From assembly GCA_958299035.1 (NCBI GenBank), contig CATQJL010000112.1:7231825-7295824 (forward strand): a stretch of 64,000 bases of DNA, in the 5' to 3' direction. A program made the translations under genes and the position numbers. Origin of the DNA: Cylicocyclus nassatus (Eukaryota; Nematoda; Chromadorea; Rhabditida; Strongylidae). Within the stretch, counting starts at the first letter, position 1; the number at the start of each line of letters is the position of its first letter. Below the pieces are notes generated by a model. It had not been told where the DNA came from, did no database searches, and saw only the letters and a list, made by a program, of their open reading frames with translations. Shown here one piece after another: positions 23,252 to 33,165 of the stretch.

Positions 23252-24257
23252 TTAGGTTGTTACATAAGTCTTGTTACACATTAAATTCTCATGGCAATAA
23301 GTCATGCACCTCATAATCTTTACAAGGGTTCAGGGTACCTGTGAGCGAATTATGAAGATTCAAGATACTAGGCTACCTAAGTGAAATGGTCAAATTCCAA
23401 CATGCTTAACTTTGTTTCAAAGGTGAATTAGCTATCCGTTTTTGCACTCATGACAAAGCACCACTCCTTCTTTGTCCACCTCAGGAATCCCGCTTCAGAA
23501 GACCTGCAAACTGTGGAATTAGAAGCCAACCAAAATCTCGCTTTTCCCATTTTTCGCTTTTGATCGCTGTGCTTTCACCAAATATCACTCAGAGCTAAGA
23601 AGACAAATCAGACTCCAAACAGTCCTATGGAATCTACAAGGTTTAGGCTATCGATTTATTTAAATACTGTCCGCTAAAAATGTTTTTTTGATATAGTTAA
23701 TGGGATGCGGCACACTCCTTTAAAAGCTGCGGCTGCCGCAGCTTTTAAGGGGGTGTGCCGCACCCTCTTAACTTGCCTTCAAAATCCAGAAAGCGCTCCA
23801 TTGCTGGTACGAGTATTGAGCACATAGCTTCTTCTGGCTACGTTGGAAATTTGGAGCGGAACGCCCCACCCATAAGAAAATTATGGCCCTTTCAATATGC
23901 CCATTCAGACCAAAATCAGCCGTCAATTTACGTGTGATTGTAAAGTGCAGTCACAAAAAATCGGGCGTACAGCTCTCAGAAATCTGAAAACTCTCTATAA
24001 AAAAATGGTGTCCTCCAGAATGTCACATTTTGAGGTCCAGAGGTTAAGAGGAGGAAGAAGGGGTTGTTTGAGGGCTTTCATGGGAGGGGGAGGGGTTTCC
24101 AAAGACTTGTGCCTGACCTCTTTCTCAACTCTGGTAATGCTATCTTAGGTATATAGTTCAGGGGGGGGGGGGTCTTATTAAGACAGCAATCAGGGGGGGG
24201 GGGTCGTAACCAGCGATCGTGTGCCACACCCCTTGCTTGACCCTGGTAACAACCTAA
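23252..24257. mobile_element. Mariner-like MITE, 1.0 kb, inserted in the CR1-type RT
   Basis: Ends TTAGGTTGTTAC...GTAACAACCTAA, flanked by TA (23,250-23,251 and 24,258-24,259). LINE coding sequence continues directly on both sides. Near the middle (23,702-23,764) is a strong hairpin with about 28-bp arms (GCGGCACACTCCTTTAAAAG with its inverse). Two long G runs lie near 24,160-24,205. No transposase remnant was recognised. The subterminal word TCAAGCAAGGGGTGTGGCAC is shared with 12.59 and 44.79 kb. Confidence 0.8.
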
Positions 24258-24333
24258 TATTATGCTGAAGTACCAATTCTATGGAAAAAGGATGTGGTTG
24301 TACCTATCCCAAAGACTAGTGCGGTTGTTGAAG

Positions 24334-24748
24334 GTAGTGGCTCGGCAAAATCAAACATCTCGAAATTTCTATACGGAAGGTTGCTTGTACCCTAAACACG
24401 ACAATGGAGCAGATCCGAGCGCACAGCATACAACCCATGCTTAGAAAATTCCGTCTAAACCCGTGCGCGTAAGCGATTCTCACAAGAGCTCGGACGAGCT
24501 TGCGATCCATCTCCCACCGTCAGAGGCGGCTTGCCGCAATGCTAAAAACATGAGAGTCCCACAACGACTCTCCGTCTCTAACCATGGCGGGAAGCATTCC
24601 AGTCGTCCAAATTCAAATTGAGGGGCTTGGAAAATGCTGGTTTTCGCCATTTTCGGTCTCTAAAAAGTGGTTTTCTGGAATCAGCGCGTCGAATTATCCC
24701 AGGTAATCAAAAAAAACTAAAAGTTGAGGATCTGCCGGGTTACCGCCT
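24334..24748. mobile_element. 415-bp insertion in the CR1-type RT
   Basis: The LINE frame stops after PIPKTSAVVE and resumes with DFRQISLT. The inserted piece is bounded by TTGAAG direct repeats (24,328-24,333 and 24,749-24,754). Its ends are weakly inverse (GTAGTGGCTCGGCA and GCGGTAACCCGGCA). The length and duplication suggest a small DNA transposon; the family is unknown. Confidence 0.55.
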
Positions 24749-24967
24749 TTGAAGTTTGTGATTTTCGTCAAATAAGTCTTACTTCAACCTCAATCAAGCA
24801 ATGGAAGGCATCATAAGGAAAAAACTATTGTCTTGGATCAGGAAAAATCATGGTATTCCAGCTCGATTTTATGGTTTCATTTCGAGGGATCTACCACCAC
24901 GAATCTTGTTAAGAATGTTTTTGACTGGAAAAAAGCTCTTAACTATGGAAAATCAGCTGATACATAT

Positions 24968-26890
24968 AATCTACGTTGGCCGGCAAAGTCCCATCGTCAC
25001 CTCCCCGCGGTGCCGGCTGGCAACCGGAATCAAACCCGGCAAACGACGAGTGCACTGCCCCGTCAGGCGGAGCGACGCGCCGGGGACTGTACGAATCAGT
25101 CGTGTCACATGCATCGGACTATTAAGGATTTTCGTCAAGCTGCTAGGGCGTCCCCCGGAGGCGACGCGCGTCATTGGCCGCATGGCGCGAATAGTGAGCT
25201 AGGGCTACCTGCCCCCGGACGAGGCAGGCCAAAGAAGCGAGTCCAGGAAATCCGACTAGCGACGATTAATATTGGGACGCTGACGAGCCGCAGCCGGGAG
25301 CTATGTGATAGGCTGAAGGAGCGACACATCGACATCGCATGTGTACAGAAAACGAAATGAAAAGGGAGGCAGGCTAAAGACATCGGCGAGGGATATCGCT
25401 TATACTACACGGGAGATAGCAGCCGCCAGAATGGAGTCGCGATTATCGTCATTATTCGGTCACTAATTCGTGGTATCGGTAGATACCACGAATTAGTGAC
25501 CGAAGTGACGCGCATTTCAGATAGATTGAGGCGATGAAGATCGAAGCTGATGCCACGCTTCGAATAGTCTCGTGTTATGCCCCGCAATCCGCATGTACCG
25601 AAGCCGAGAGACGTTTGGAGGGACTTCGACATCCTGCTAAGGACATTTGACGCCGCAGACTGCATCTTCGTAGGAGGCGACTTTAAGGGGCACGTTGGCC
25701 ACGAACACGATGGATTCGAGCGATACCATGGTGGAAATGGATACGGTCAGATGAATGAGGATGGAGAACGCATCCTGGAGGCCGCGGAAGCATACGACTT
25801 GGCTATAGCGAACGCATTTTTCAAGAAGCGGGAGTCACATTTGATCACGTGGAGACCGCTCAACTCAGATCGACTACTGGATGCTGCGCCGATGCCATTT
25901 GCCGATGGTGATGAACGCGAAGGTTATACCCACGGCGACACATGTGCGCGATGTCGATAGATGATAAAGAGTCGATTGAAGAGCAGTGAAATCGGATTAC
26001 TTCGAAGATACGATCGAGGGCCGAGGAAATCTTGGGAATTACCAAGCCAGGACGCCGGTTTGTAGACAAGCAGATCTGGCGGTGGTCTGAGTCAGTCCAG
26101 AAAGTGATCAAGGAGAAGAAAGAAGCCTTCAAAGCCTGGCAGCGCTCACACTCAAATGACGACCTTCGTCGATATCGAGAACAGAACTCGAAGGCGAAGC
26201 ACGCGGTAGCCGAAGCAAAGGAAGCACACTACAAGAGACTTTACGACGAGCTGGAAGGACCTGCTGGAGCTAATATGGTCTACCGACTGGCCGCCGCACG
26301 TCATCAAGCGAAGCAGGACATCGACCACGTCATGCACATTAAGGACGCAGAGGGCAACCTCCTGACGAAGCCGAGGGCAATACTCAAGCGGTGGAGTGAA
26401 TACTACAAAGATCTATTTGATGAGGAGTTCCCGCACCCATTAGTACCGCAAGGAGCCCCCACATTTGGACCGGTATGTCGGATCGAGAAGTCAGAAGTTG
26501 TGCAGGCACTGAGGAAGATGTCTAGCGGAAAAGCCCCGGAACCCGACGACATACCTGCTGAAGTGTGGAAGATGATGGGGCAGCGTGGAACGGCATACCT
26601 CACGTCGCTCTTTAACCGCATTATCGTCGACGAACAGTTGCCGCGAATCTGGACTACGAGTGTTACAGTCCCTATCTGGAAAGAAAAGGGCGACGTCAGC
26701 GACTGTTCAACATATCGACCAATACGTTTGCTATGCCACACGATGAAGATCCTCGAACGAGTCATCGACGCACGCATTCGAAGTATAGTGAAGGTCACCC
26801 CGAATCAGTGCGGCTTTGTAAAAGGATCTGGCACCATCAACGCCATCCACGCAGTACGATTGCTAAGGGAAAGGCATTTGGAGAAACGGA
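24968..26890 (+). mobile_element. RTE-type LINE copy 2, 5' part
   Basis: The GC-rich leader (24,968-25,230) precedes the endonuclease, read from 25,255 as IRLATINIGTLTSRSREL, HIDIACVQKTK and IGEGYRLYYTGDSS. After frameshifts it continues with FDAADCIFVGGDFKGHVG at 25,650. Linker and RT fingers follow in the 26,032 ORF. The copy ends abruptly before RT motif A near 26,890. Loss of the 3' half is not what target-primed insertion gives, so a later deletion or insertion removed it. The leader shares the GGCGTCCCCCGGAGGCGACG region with copy 1 at 8,190. Confidence 0.85.
25455..25504. repeat. Perfect 23-bp inverted duplication in the RTE endonuclease
   Basis: A 23-base arm starting TTCGGTCACTAATTCG is followed by a GGTA loop and its exact reverse complement. 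The right arm reads as the expected RTE protein (ELVTEVTRISDRL), so the left arm is the extra, inverted copy. This looks like a template-switch mutation, not a regulatory hairpin. Confidence 0.8.
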
Positions 26891-27249
26891 TTGGCCTTCC
26901 TACAAGTGAGACTGCAAGAAAGAGATCGCGACGCTACTCGATGAATATCTCAGACAATTGCATCGGGAAGTTCGCGGGTGCTTGCTCGGCCACCAATCAT
27001 CCATGCCGCGAGCTGCCCGTTAAACCAATATTGGACCCGAAAACTGACCGCAGCGCATCCTGCAAGCGCCCGATAGTTGACGCGATTAGCATGCTTGTTA
27101 AGCCTAGGAAGAGTAAAAAAAAATTTAGCCTGTCTTTCATGACAACGACTGAGTACAAATTGAGCAACTTGTTAGCTCATCTGTCGATATTATCTACTGT
27201 CGTCGATAACACTCAACCGATCGCTGAAGTTTGTTTCGTGAGCATATAA
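26032..27249 (+). CDS. RTE-type linker and RT fingers fused to unrelated sequence
   Basis: A 405-codon open frame. Residues 1-~140 match the linker of RTE polyproteins (KQIWRWSESVQKVIKEKKEA, KAKHAVAEAKEAHYKRLYDE). Residues ~150-290 are RT fingers (KSEVVQALRKMSSGKAPEPD, DIPAEVWKMMG, YRPIRLLCHTMKILERVID, TPNQCGFVKGSGTINAIHAV). After LLRERHLEKR the similarity stops: motifs A and C are absent, and the last ~115 residues match nothing I recognise. The protein would have no polymerase activity. The start codon is internal to the old polyprotein, so this is a relic with an accidentally long tail and not a host gene. Confidence 0.75.
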   Translation: MGITKPGRRFVDKQIWRWSESVQKVIKEKKEAFKAWQRSHSNDDLRRYREQNSKAKHAVAEAKEAHYKRLYDELEGPAGANMVYRLAAARHQAKQDIDHVMHIKDAEGNLLTKPRAILKRWSEYYKDLFDEEFPHPLVPQGAPTFGPVCRIEKSEVVQALRKMSSGKAPEPDDIPAEVWKMMGQRGTAYLTSLFNRIIVDEQLPRIWTTSVTVPIWKEKGDVSDCSTYRPIRLLCHTMKILERVIDARIRSIVKVTPNQCGFVKGSGTINAIHAVRLLRERHLEKRIGLPTSETARKRSRRYSMNISDNCIGKFAGACSATNHPCRELPVKPILDPKTDRSASCKRPIVDAISMLVKPRKSKKKFSLSFMTTTEYKLSNLLAHLSILSTVVDNTQPIAEVCFVSI

Positions 27250-27345
27250 ACTCAACTGTCACACAACCCAACCCGAAAAGCGACTACCAGCCCCACAAAC
27301 ACTTGAGTAGCCCCATCGCTGCGGCGTACCTCACGCGGGTTGCGC
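26891..27345. other. Unassigned junction sequence
   Basis: Lies between the truncated RTE and the BEL region. No domain is recognisable in any frame. It is open in the RTE frame to 27,249 only by chance or because of an unknown element. Confidence 0.35.
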
Positions 27346-27560
27346 CTTAAGCTACAGCGTGCAAGAAGTGCGGCGTTTGATAAGGCCCGCGGCCGCCGAG
27401 TGAGGTGATTGGGCCGCGACTCTCCCGATAAGCTCTTTCTAATTTTAACTTTGGCCGCGGCGTTCCCGGTAAAATATAAATGGGCCGCGGCGTGCGCGGC
27501 TGAAATTTTAAGGGCCGCGGCGCGTCATGTAGCACGCTTTGAGGCCGCGAACTTCCCGAT
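27346..27560. repeat. GGCCGCGGCG-containing degenerate repeats
   Basis: Four or five blocks of TGGGCCGCGGCG followed by AT-rich TAAAATTTTAA-like spacers, period about 45-60 bp. SacII-type CCGCGG palindromes alternate with AT blocks, unlike the flanking sequence. The antisense ORF reads a recurring TPRP motif, a by-product of the repeat. Confidence 0.55.
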
Positions 27561-27589
27561 GCATTTGTCTGAGATGGGTGAAAAACATC

Positions 27590-29725
27590 GCACAGCCACC
27601 GATCCCTGATAACCTTGTGATCTATAGGTTCACTCGGGTTACCTTTGGGCTGAACGCATCTCCATTCTTACTAAGTGCGACAATAGACTACCATCTGGAG
27701 AACACAGCAAAGGACGACGACATGGCACCAGAGATACGACAATCTCTACGTATATAACCTCTTCTTTGGCGCGCGGTCATCGGAGGAGGCAATCAGTAAA
27801 TACACCCATACAAAAAATCTCTTTCGAGAACTCAATATGAATTTGAGAGAATACCGATTCAATGACAAAGGTTTTAACGAAGCTATTGAAGAGGCTGACA
27901 GGATGAAGTCCAGCTGTCCCAAGGTTTTGAGCATCACGTGGAATTTAGAGGACAAGTTGATCATCAAAGGATCAATGTTAGCGTCAACACAGAAGATCAC
28001 CAAACGCACCGTCACTCAACAACTAGCATCAGTATACGACCCAATGGGGTTCATGGTACCACTCTTGCTTCCAGCCAAGATAATCCTACAATCCTTATGG
28101 AAGGAGCAACTGGACTGGGACACTACTCTCAATGCACAACTACAGGATCAATGGCGACAAATATCGAGTGAAATATCGACATTCTACAAAGAATTGCACA
28201 GAAAAATCTTACGCGAACCTCAACAGCCAACACTAGTCGTATTCACGGATGCTAGCCAGTATGCAATGGCAGCGTGCGCCTACCTTAAACACAGTCCGAG
28301 TCCGAATTCATCATGGAGAAATCGAAACTCCTTTCCATAAAGACCATGATGACAATACCTAAACTCGAAATAAACGCGACAACACTAGGAATACAACTCG
28401 CTCGCTTTATCTGCGAGGCATTGGAATCACCCTGTCCCGTTAAGGAGGTTATATGTTACACAGACTCCGACATCGTTTTGGGATGGATTAAATCAACTCC
28501 CACACGACAAAACGCAGGAGTACTCGTAACCAATCGACTCGCAGATATAAGGCGAATAAACAACAGCTCGAAGGAGCATAACATAACTTGCCTGTTTGGA
28601 CACGTCAAGACCCCGCCGACTGCGCCTCAAGAGGATTGACAGCTGAGGCACTGCAAAATCATCTCTGGTGGAGTGGACCATCTTTCATAAACAAACCGGA
28701 CTACTCCAAACTCTCTTTGATAGCACAGGATAAGGAAACAATAACAGCAATAGTGGGAACTTTCGCAACACTGACAGAACAATCAAAAGAAAAGATCATA
28801 GACTTACGAAGACACAGCTTCCTGGAGAAAGCACAACGGGTCCTGGTATACGTTTTGCGATTTCTGAAAACATCCTTGAGTCATCTTTTGGAAGGAAGGG
28901 AGGAAGAAATTCTACTACGCATACCAGCACTGAAATACGTTTCAAGCAATCAGAACATCACAGGAAGAGAAATGCAAGAAAGCAGGGTGTGTATAATACG
29001 GGATCATCAAAAACAATACGTCGACGAGCATCAAATTACGTCACAGAAGGAATTGAATATTCACGAGGATGAAGAGGGAATACTACGATGCTATGGACGA
29101 CTGAAGAAAGCGGATATATCCATCCAGGCAAAAACACCGATTTAAATCGCCCCAAGGACGACTTTGGTGCGCCTTATTATTATGGAAATTTACAGACAAT
29201 ACCATATAGGACTGGCCCACACGATCGCGTCAGTACGAGAAACATATTGGATACCCAAATTGCGACAACAAGCAAAGAAGACAATCAAAGAATGCGTACC
29301 GTGCCAGAAGATCAACAACCTGCCGTTCATTTATCCCGATACGGACGCGTTACCAGCCACAAGAGTGCAGAAGGCAAGTCCATTTAAACATATCGAACTG
29401 GTCTATTTTCGGACCCTTAGCGATCAGTGACAATCACGAAGGATCCAACAAAACTTATGGCTGTATTTTCACTTGCCAAATAACACGGCTGGTCCATCTG
29501 GAACTCGTTGGGAACATGACCACAGAAGCATTCCTAAATGCATTACGAAAATTCTTCGCAAGGAGAGGAGTTCCGAAAACAATCACATGCGAAAACGCAC
29601 CGACATTCTTGCTAGGTGAGCAAATTCTAAGGGACACCACGGAAAATATGGTGCACAGCACGGAATTTGAAAACGAAATAGCGCGGCAAATCAAGTGGAG
29701 CCTCATAACCCCTTAATCGTGGTAG
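27590..29725 (+). pseudogene. BEL/Pao pol remnant: RT, RNase H, integrase
   Basis: RT fingers/palm read YRFTRVTFGLNASPFLL at 27,628, the usual R-F-x-R-V-P-F-G motif of BEL/Pao. The catalytic box at 27,747 reads YVYN where the family has YVDD. The thumb (LASVYDPMGFMVPLL, 28,022) and RNase H (VFTDASQYAMAA, 28,240; YTDSDIVLGWI, 28,456) follow. The linker (DPADCASRGLTA, 28,609) and the integrase zinc domain (YHIGLAHT...YWIPKLR...CVPCQK, 29,190-29,320) come next. The integrase core starts at 29,478 (TRLVHLELV) with CENAPTF where the second catalytic aspartate should be. At least four frameshifts and two stops (29,714-29,726) are present. No gag or protease precedes it; the reading starts inside RT. 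Confidence 0.85.
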
Positions 29726-29746
29726 GGTGGATTTTATGAGAGGTTA

Positions 29747-30751
29747 ATGCGCTCTATCAAGTCCTCGCTGCACAAAACGCTCGGAGCGCGCACCATAACT
29801 TTCGAAGGGCTCAGGACAATGCTCACAGAAATCGAAGCAGTGTTGAATTCACGCCCCCTCACATACCAAGAAGAAAAGTGGGAAGAACAACCACTGCTTC
29901 GATCCATCGACTTTCTGCAGCATGATATAATCCTAGACTACCCCCTAAGATATATGGGTGAGGAAGGAGACGATAGGATTTATCATTCAGCAGAAGAAGC
30001 ACAGCAACTCGCAACGCAACGCCAAACGGAGGCGGCATTGAAGACGTCAATAGAATTGACAGAGAAATTCTGGCAGATTTGGAGGGAGCAATATCTCACC
30101 GGCCTACGAGAACAACACAAAATTCGAATGGACGAAAAACGAGGAACAAAAAGGACTTCAAAAGTCGGCGACATCGTCTTACTATGGGACGCTGTACAAC
30201 CACAAAATGTTTGGAAAACGGCAAGAATAGTACAAATTGATGACTCACCTTCGAAAATCATAAGAGAAGTCCTTGTCGAAACGCCCAATAAAAGAAGATT
30301 CCGACGTCCGATTAACCGAGTAGTCCCATTAGAAATCGACAACGAAGACAACTCGGCCACAATCCAACAGGAAAAGCGTGATTCACAAATAGAGCAACAG
30401 CAAAAGGACATCACCGCCCCATATAATCTCAGACCAAGGAAGAAGATCAATTATAGGGAGCAAGAAATAGAAGAACCAACACAAAGAATAAATGAAGCAT
30501 CCATCCTAGGAGCTTCCTCTTTGTTCACGATAATGTGCCTGTCCATCTGCATACAGTTAACCAGGGGATTAAGCAATAGCAGCCACCATCAACTACGCTG
30601 CAATGAAGATGGAGTCATTTTAACACAGTTCACCCGACACCCATACGAAATATGCGCTGAAGATCACTGCGTGGAATTCCAGACACCAAAACACCAGGAG
30701 ATAGTGAGATTTCCAGCACAGATTACGCTGCACGATTACCTCGTCAAATAG
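29747..30751 (+). CDS. BEL/Pao integrase C-terminus running into env-like N-terminus
   Basis: A 334-codon open frame. The first part (ERLMRSIKSSLHKTLG, LTEIEAVLNSRPLTY) is the integrase end. LRSIDFLQHD to VGDIVLLWD is the DUF5641-type chromodomain-like tail of BEL/Pao integrases. After NLRPRKKINY the frame changes character: a hydrophobic stretch (SLFTIMCLSICIQLT) that could be a signal peptide, then a cysteine-bearing ectodomain start, up to a stop at 30,751. In nematode BEL elements env follows pol like this. The fusion of the two frames may be native or due to loss of a boundary. Part of a dead element. Confidence 0.7.
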   Translation: MRSIKSSLHKTLGARTITFEGLRTMLTEIEAVLNSRPLTYQEEKWEEQPLLRSIDFLQHDIILDYPLRYMGEEGDDRIYHSAEEAQQLATQRQTEAALKTSIELTEKFWQIWREQYLTGLREQHKIRMDEKRGTKRTSKVGDIVLLWDAVQPQNVWKTARIVQIDDSPSKIIREVLVETPNKRRFRRPINRVVPLEIDNEDNSATIQQEKRDSQIEQQQKDITAPYNLRPRKKINYREQEIEEPTQRINEASILGASSLFTIMCLSICIQLTRGLSNSSHHQLRCNEDGVILTQFTRHPYEICAEDHCVEFQTPKHQEIVRFPAQITLHDYLVK

Positions 30752-32445
30752 AAAACATTCGATGGCACGGAGGTTAATATAATAGAAACAACCTGCAGAG
30801 CAGCTCCATTTTGTGAACAGATTAACTGCGTGTTTTGTGTCTTAATGATCGCTAATCCGGAATGTTGGCCTCGCATGGCCATCGCGGTCACAGGCTTGAT
30901 AGTATACGCAGTAGTAGCTGTGTGTTACTGCATCTTCTACGTACCCGTTTTGACGGGCACACCGTTGCTTTATTGCCTAAAAATCACCAGATCCTGTGGA
31001 AAATCGGTAATAAAGCTTATATGCAAAGCCATAACCAAACCGTTTTCAACAACCTACCGGAGGCGCAGGAGACGATTTTCTTTCTCCAAAAGCGCAATAC
31101 TCCTTGCGGTCATCACGGGCACAGCACTGATACAGGCCTGCCAAGATGTAGACATCTTCACCCATCACAGCAGATCCTGTTACAAATCGAAGCACGGAGA
31201 ATATTGCACTATTGACACCACGGAGATCTTGAAAATAAATCCATTCAAGCATTAAGCGTGCATACGATTACGAAGCAAAGAGACGAGCGTCCTCGAAGTA
31301 AAGCTTCTATGGAAAGGCCTCGACTTGATATGTGAGAGGCAAACAACAGTCTTCACGAGAAGCACTAAATACGCACTGCTAGACAGCAAAAGATGTCCAC
31401 ATGCCGGGCGAAAATATAATTTCTACATACTGCCTAACCAGCCAAGGAGCATAGCACCGTTCATCATCACTCTTTCGTCCATCAGCACTCCGCCCACACC
31501 CATACTGCACTCAACCTTTCTCACAGACGGAACACGGTATGCAGTATAGCTTCTTTCGAACCACTACTCGCGTGCGTTTCACAGAACGATGCCGCGAACC
31601 TCACTTGTGAAATGGGGGAAGAGTGTGAATGCACGCCAGCAGAAGTGAGGATGAAGTGCGACTACAAGGAAGTAAATCTCACGGCGCATGTGAGGGAACC
31701 ACAGTATACGCTACCGATAGTACGACCAAATCTTGAATTTCGAGTAAATGGAACAATTGTATCGAAAATACCTTAAATTCCGACGGCAGAGTTCATATTG
31801 AGAATCAAAGGAATATTCAACACAACATCAATGAAGTCGGACGCAGTATGTACGAGTGAAAACGCGCACTGCACCGGATGCTATAAATGTGCAAAAGGAG
31901 CAGAGGCTTTGATCACCTGCAGATCTACTTCACCAACAATGGCGGAGATCCAATGCGGCGATGATGCGGTTTACAGTTCATGCAACAACACAGGAGTGCA
32001 AACAAGGATAAGCTTTATTAGCAACAGAGCACTGTTTTATCGCGAATGCACAATCAAATGCGGTACAGCACGAAACAGCTTCAAAATCACAGGACTACTA
32101 CACTACACAGGTACTCTACAGGAAGCTGCACGTCGCATCCTGAAGGGAGAAAGTGAAGTCTATTCGGAAATCAGTCTGCCGGACTTCGCGCATTTGGCAC
32201 GAACATTCTTAACATGGTGGACCACATTGGCCGTCACAGCACTGCTAGTGGTAATCGCCCTCCTAGTAACCTACTTTGCAATAACCAATGCCTTTCTATG
32301 CACAGTCATAACCACAATCTTCCGCATACTTACCACCTTGTTCAGATTGGCCTTCTATCTGCTTCGAGCTTTGTGGATGTTACCTTTCCGGTGCATATGT
32401 GCATGCCTCATGATGAGAAGGAAATCTGTGGAGAAAAAACTATAA
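30752..32445 (+). pseudogene. Env-like glycoprotein remnant (phlebovirus Gc type), broken
   Basis: It continues the env-like frame after the stop at 30,749-30,751. There is a hydrophobic stretch near 30,880-30,970 and a basic RRRRRR cluster near 31,060. A cysteine-rich ectodomain includes the DSKRCPH signature (about 31,385) seen in phlebovirus-like fusion glycoproteins of nematode BEL elements. Further cysteines lie at 31,570-32,080. A long C-terminal membrane anchor (about 32,205-32,300) and a short basic tail ending at 32,445 close it. In-frame stops occur at 31,253 and 31,547, with a frame change before 31,798. It is an old endogenous copy and cannot make an intact protein. Confidence 0.75.
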
Positions 32446-33165
32446 TTATACACTATACCGCCAAATTACTACCTCAAATAATTCGAATAAGACTACAAAG
32501 TTTACAGAAGCACAGGCTAACACCTGCTTCATGCCGCCGAGGTACTGAAACGCCAGCAGGGCAATAATGAGTCACCACCTTGGACTCCCACACGGTATCC
32601 TCTGATCACCGGCGGCTCCCCAAGTAACACAGGCAGTCAAAAAGTCTTACCTCTAGACAGTAGGTTTCAAAAAGCAGGCCCGGCAGTCACGAATTTACAT
32701 GTATACCACCTATGTTAGAGGTCTGGTCATACGGAATTCCCTGACAAAGAGACCTATTTTTTCGGCCGGCCTCGGTCCTCCCTTCCTACTGTAATTTTTT
32801 GGCGGCAGAGGTTTCATTAACCATGCGTGTTATATCTCCGTCGCGCACCTTGCATCGCGCCTATGGAAATATAGCACGGTAACAAACAACTAATAACTCA
32901 ACCACAAACTAACAATCGCGTAAAAAAAAGCATATCATAGAGATACAGACCCACTCTGATAATGAGGCCGGTGGGCACAGCGGTGACAGATTGCAAGCAA
33001 ATAACGCTTCCATGATAGGCTGAATTAGTACTTCTGCACAGATTCGAGATTCAGCAAACACGCAGTCTCCCCTCGATTGTGACGAAGGCAGATCAAGGGT
33101 GATCCAATCTATACCTCCTCAAACTGTCCTTGTAATCTATCTAAACAGTTCTCTTCACAGGAAAT
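32446..33165. other. Non-coding stretch between env and gag
   Basis: If two BEL copies are fused here, an LTR would be expected in this interval. I see no TATA-plus-AATAAA arrangement like that at 35.1-35.4 kb and no clear similarity to it. The only echo is CAGCAAACACGCAG at 33,053 against CAGCAAACACACAG at 35,516. Confidence 0.4.

Larger units (their letters stand above)
20370..24968 (+). pseudogene. CR1/jockey-like LINE copy, cut by nested insertions
   Basis: The endonuclease segment reads IKDMIVLGDFNLHV at about 20,410 (the GDFN catalytic motif) and FTQHMLQPTHGSS near 20,520. The linker at 20,740-20,960 matches the copy at 3.6 kb. RT starts at 21,045 (VRIILRSLHPSCFEPYDGT), is lost at about 21,128, and resumes at 23,193 (KKCAEILSKPLSDLFN). 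It resumes again at 24,258 (AEVPILWKKDVVVPIPKT), then at 24,760 (DFRQISLTSTS) and 24,801 (MEGIIRKKLLSWIRKNHGIP), and reaches STTTNLVKNVFDWKKALNYG before RTE copy 2 replaces it at 24,968. Each resumption picks up where the previous part stopped, so this is one LINE with several insertions. Stops and frameshifts are frequent. Confidence 0.8.

Noticed and set aside
32446..33165. Second LTR between env and gag
   Set aside because: No TATA plus poly(A) signal arrangement and no visible similarity to the 35.1-35.5 kb LTR.
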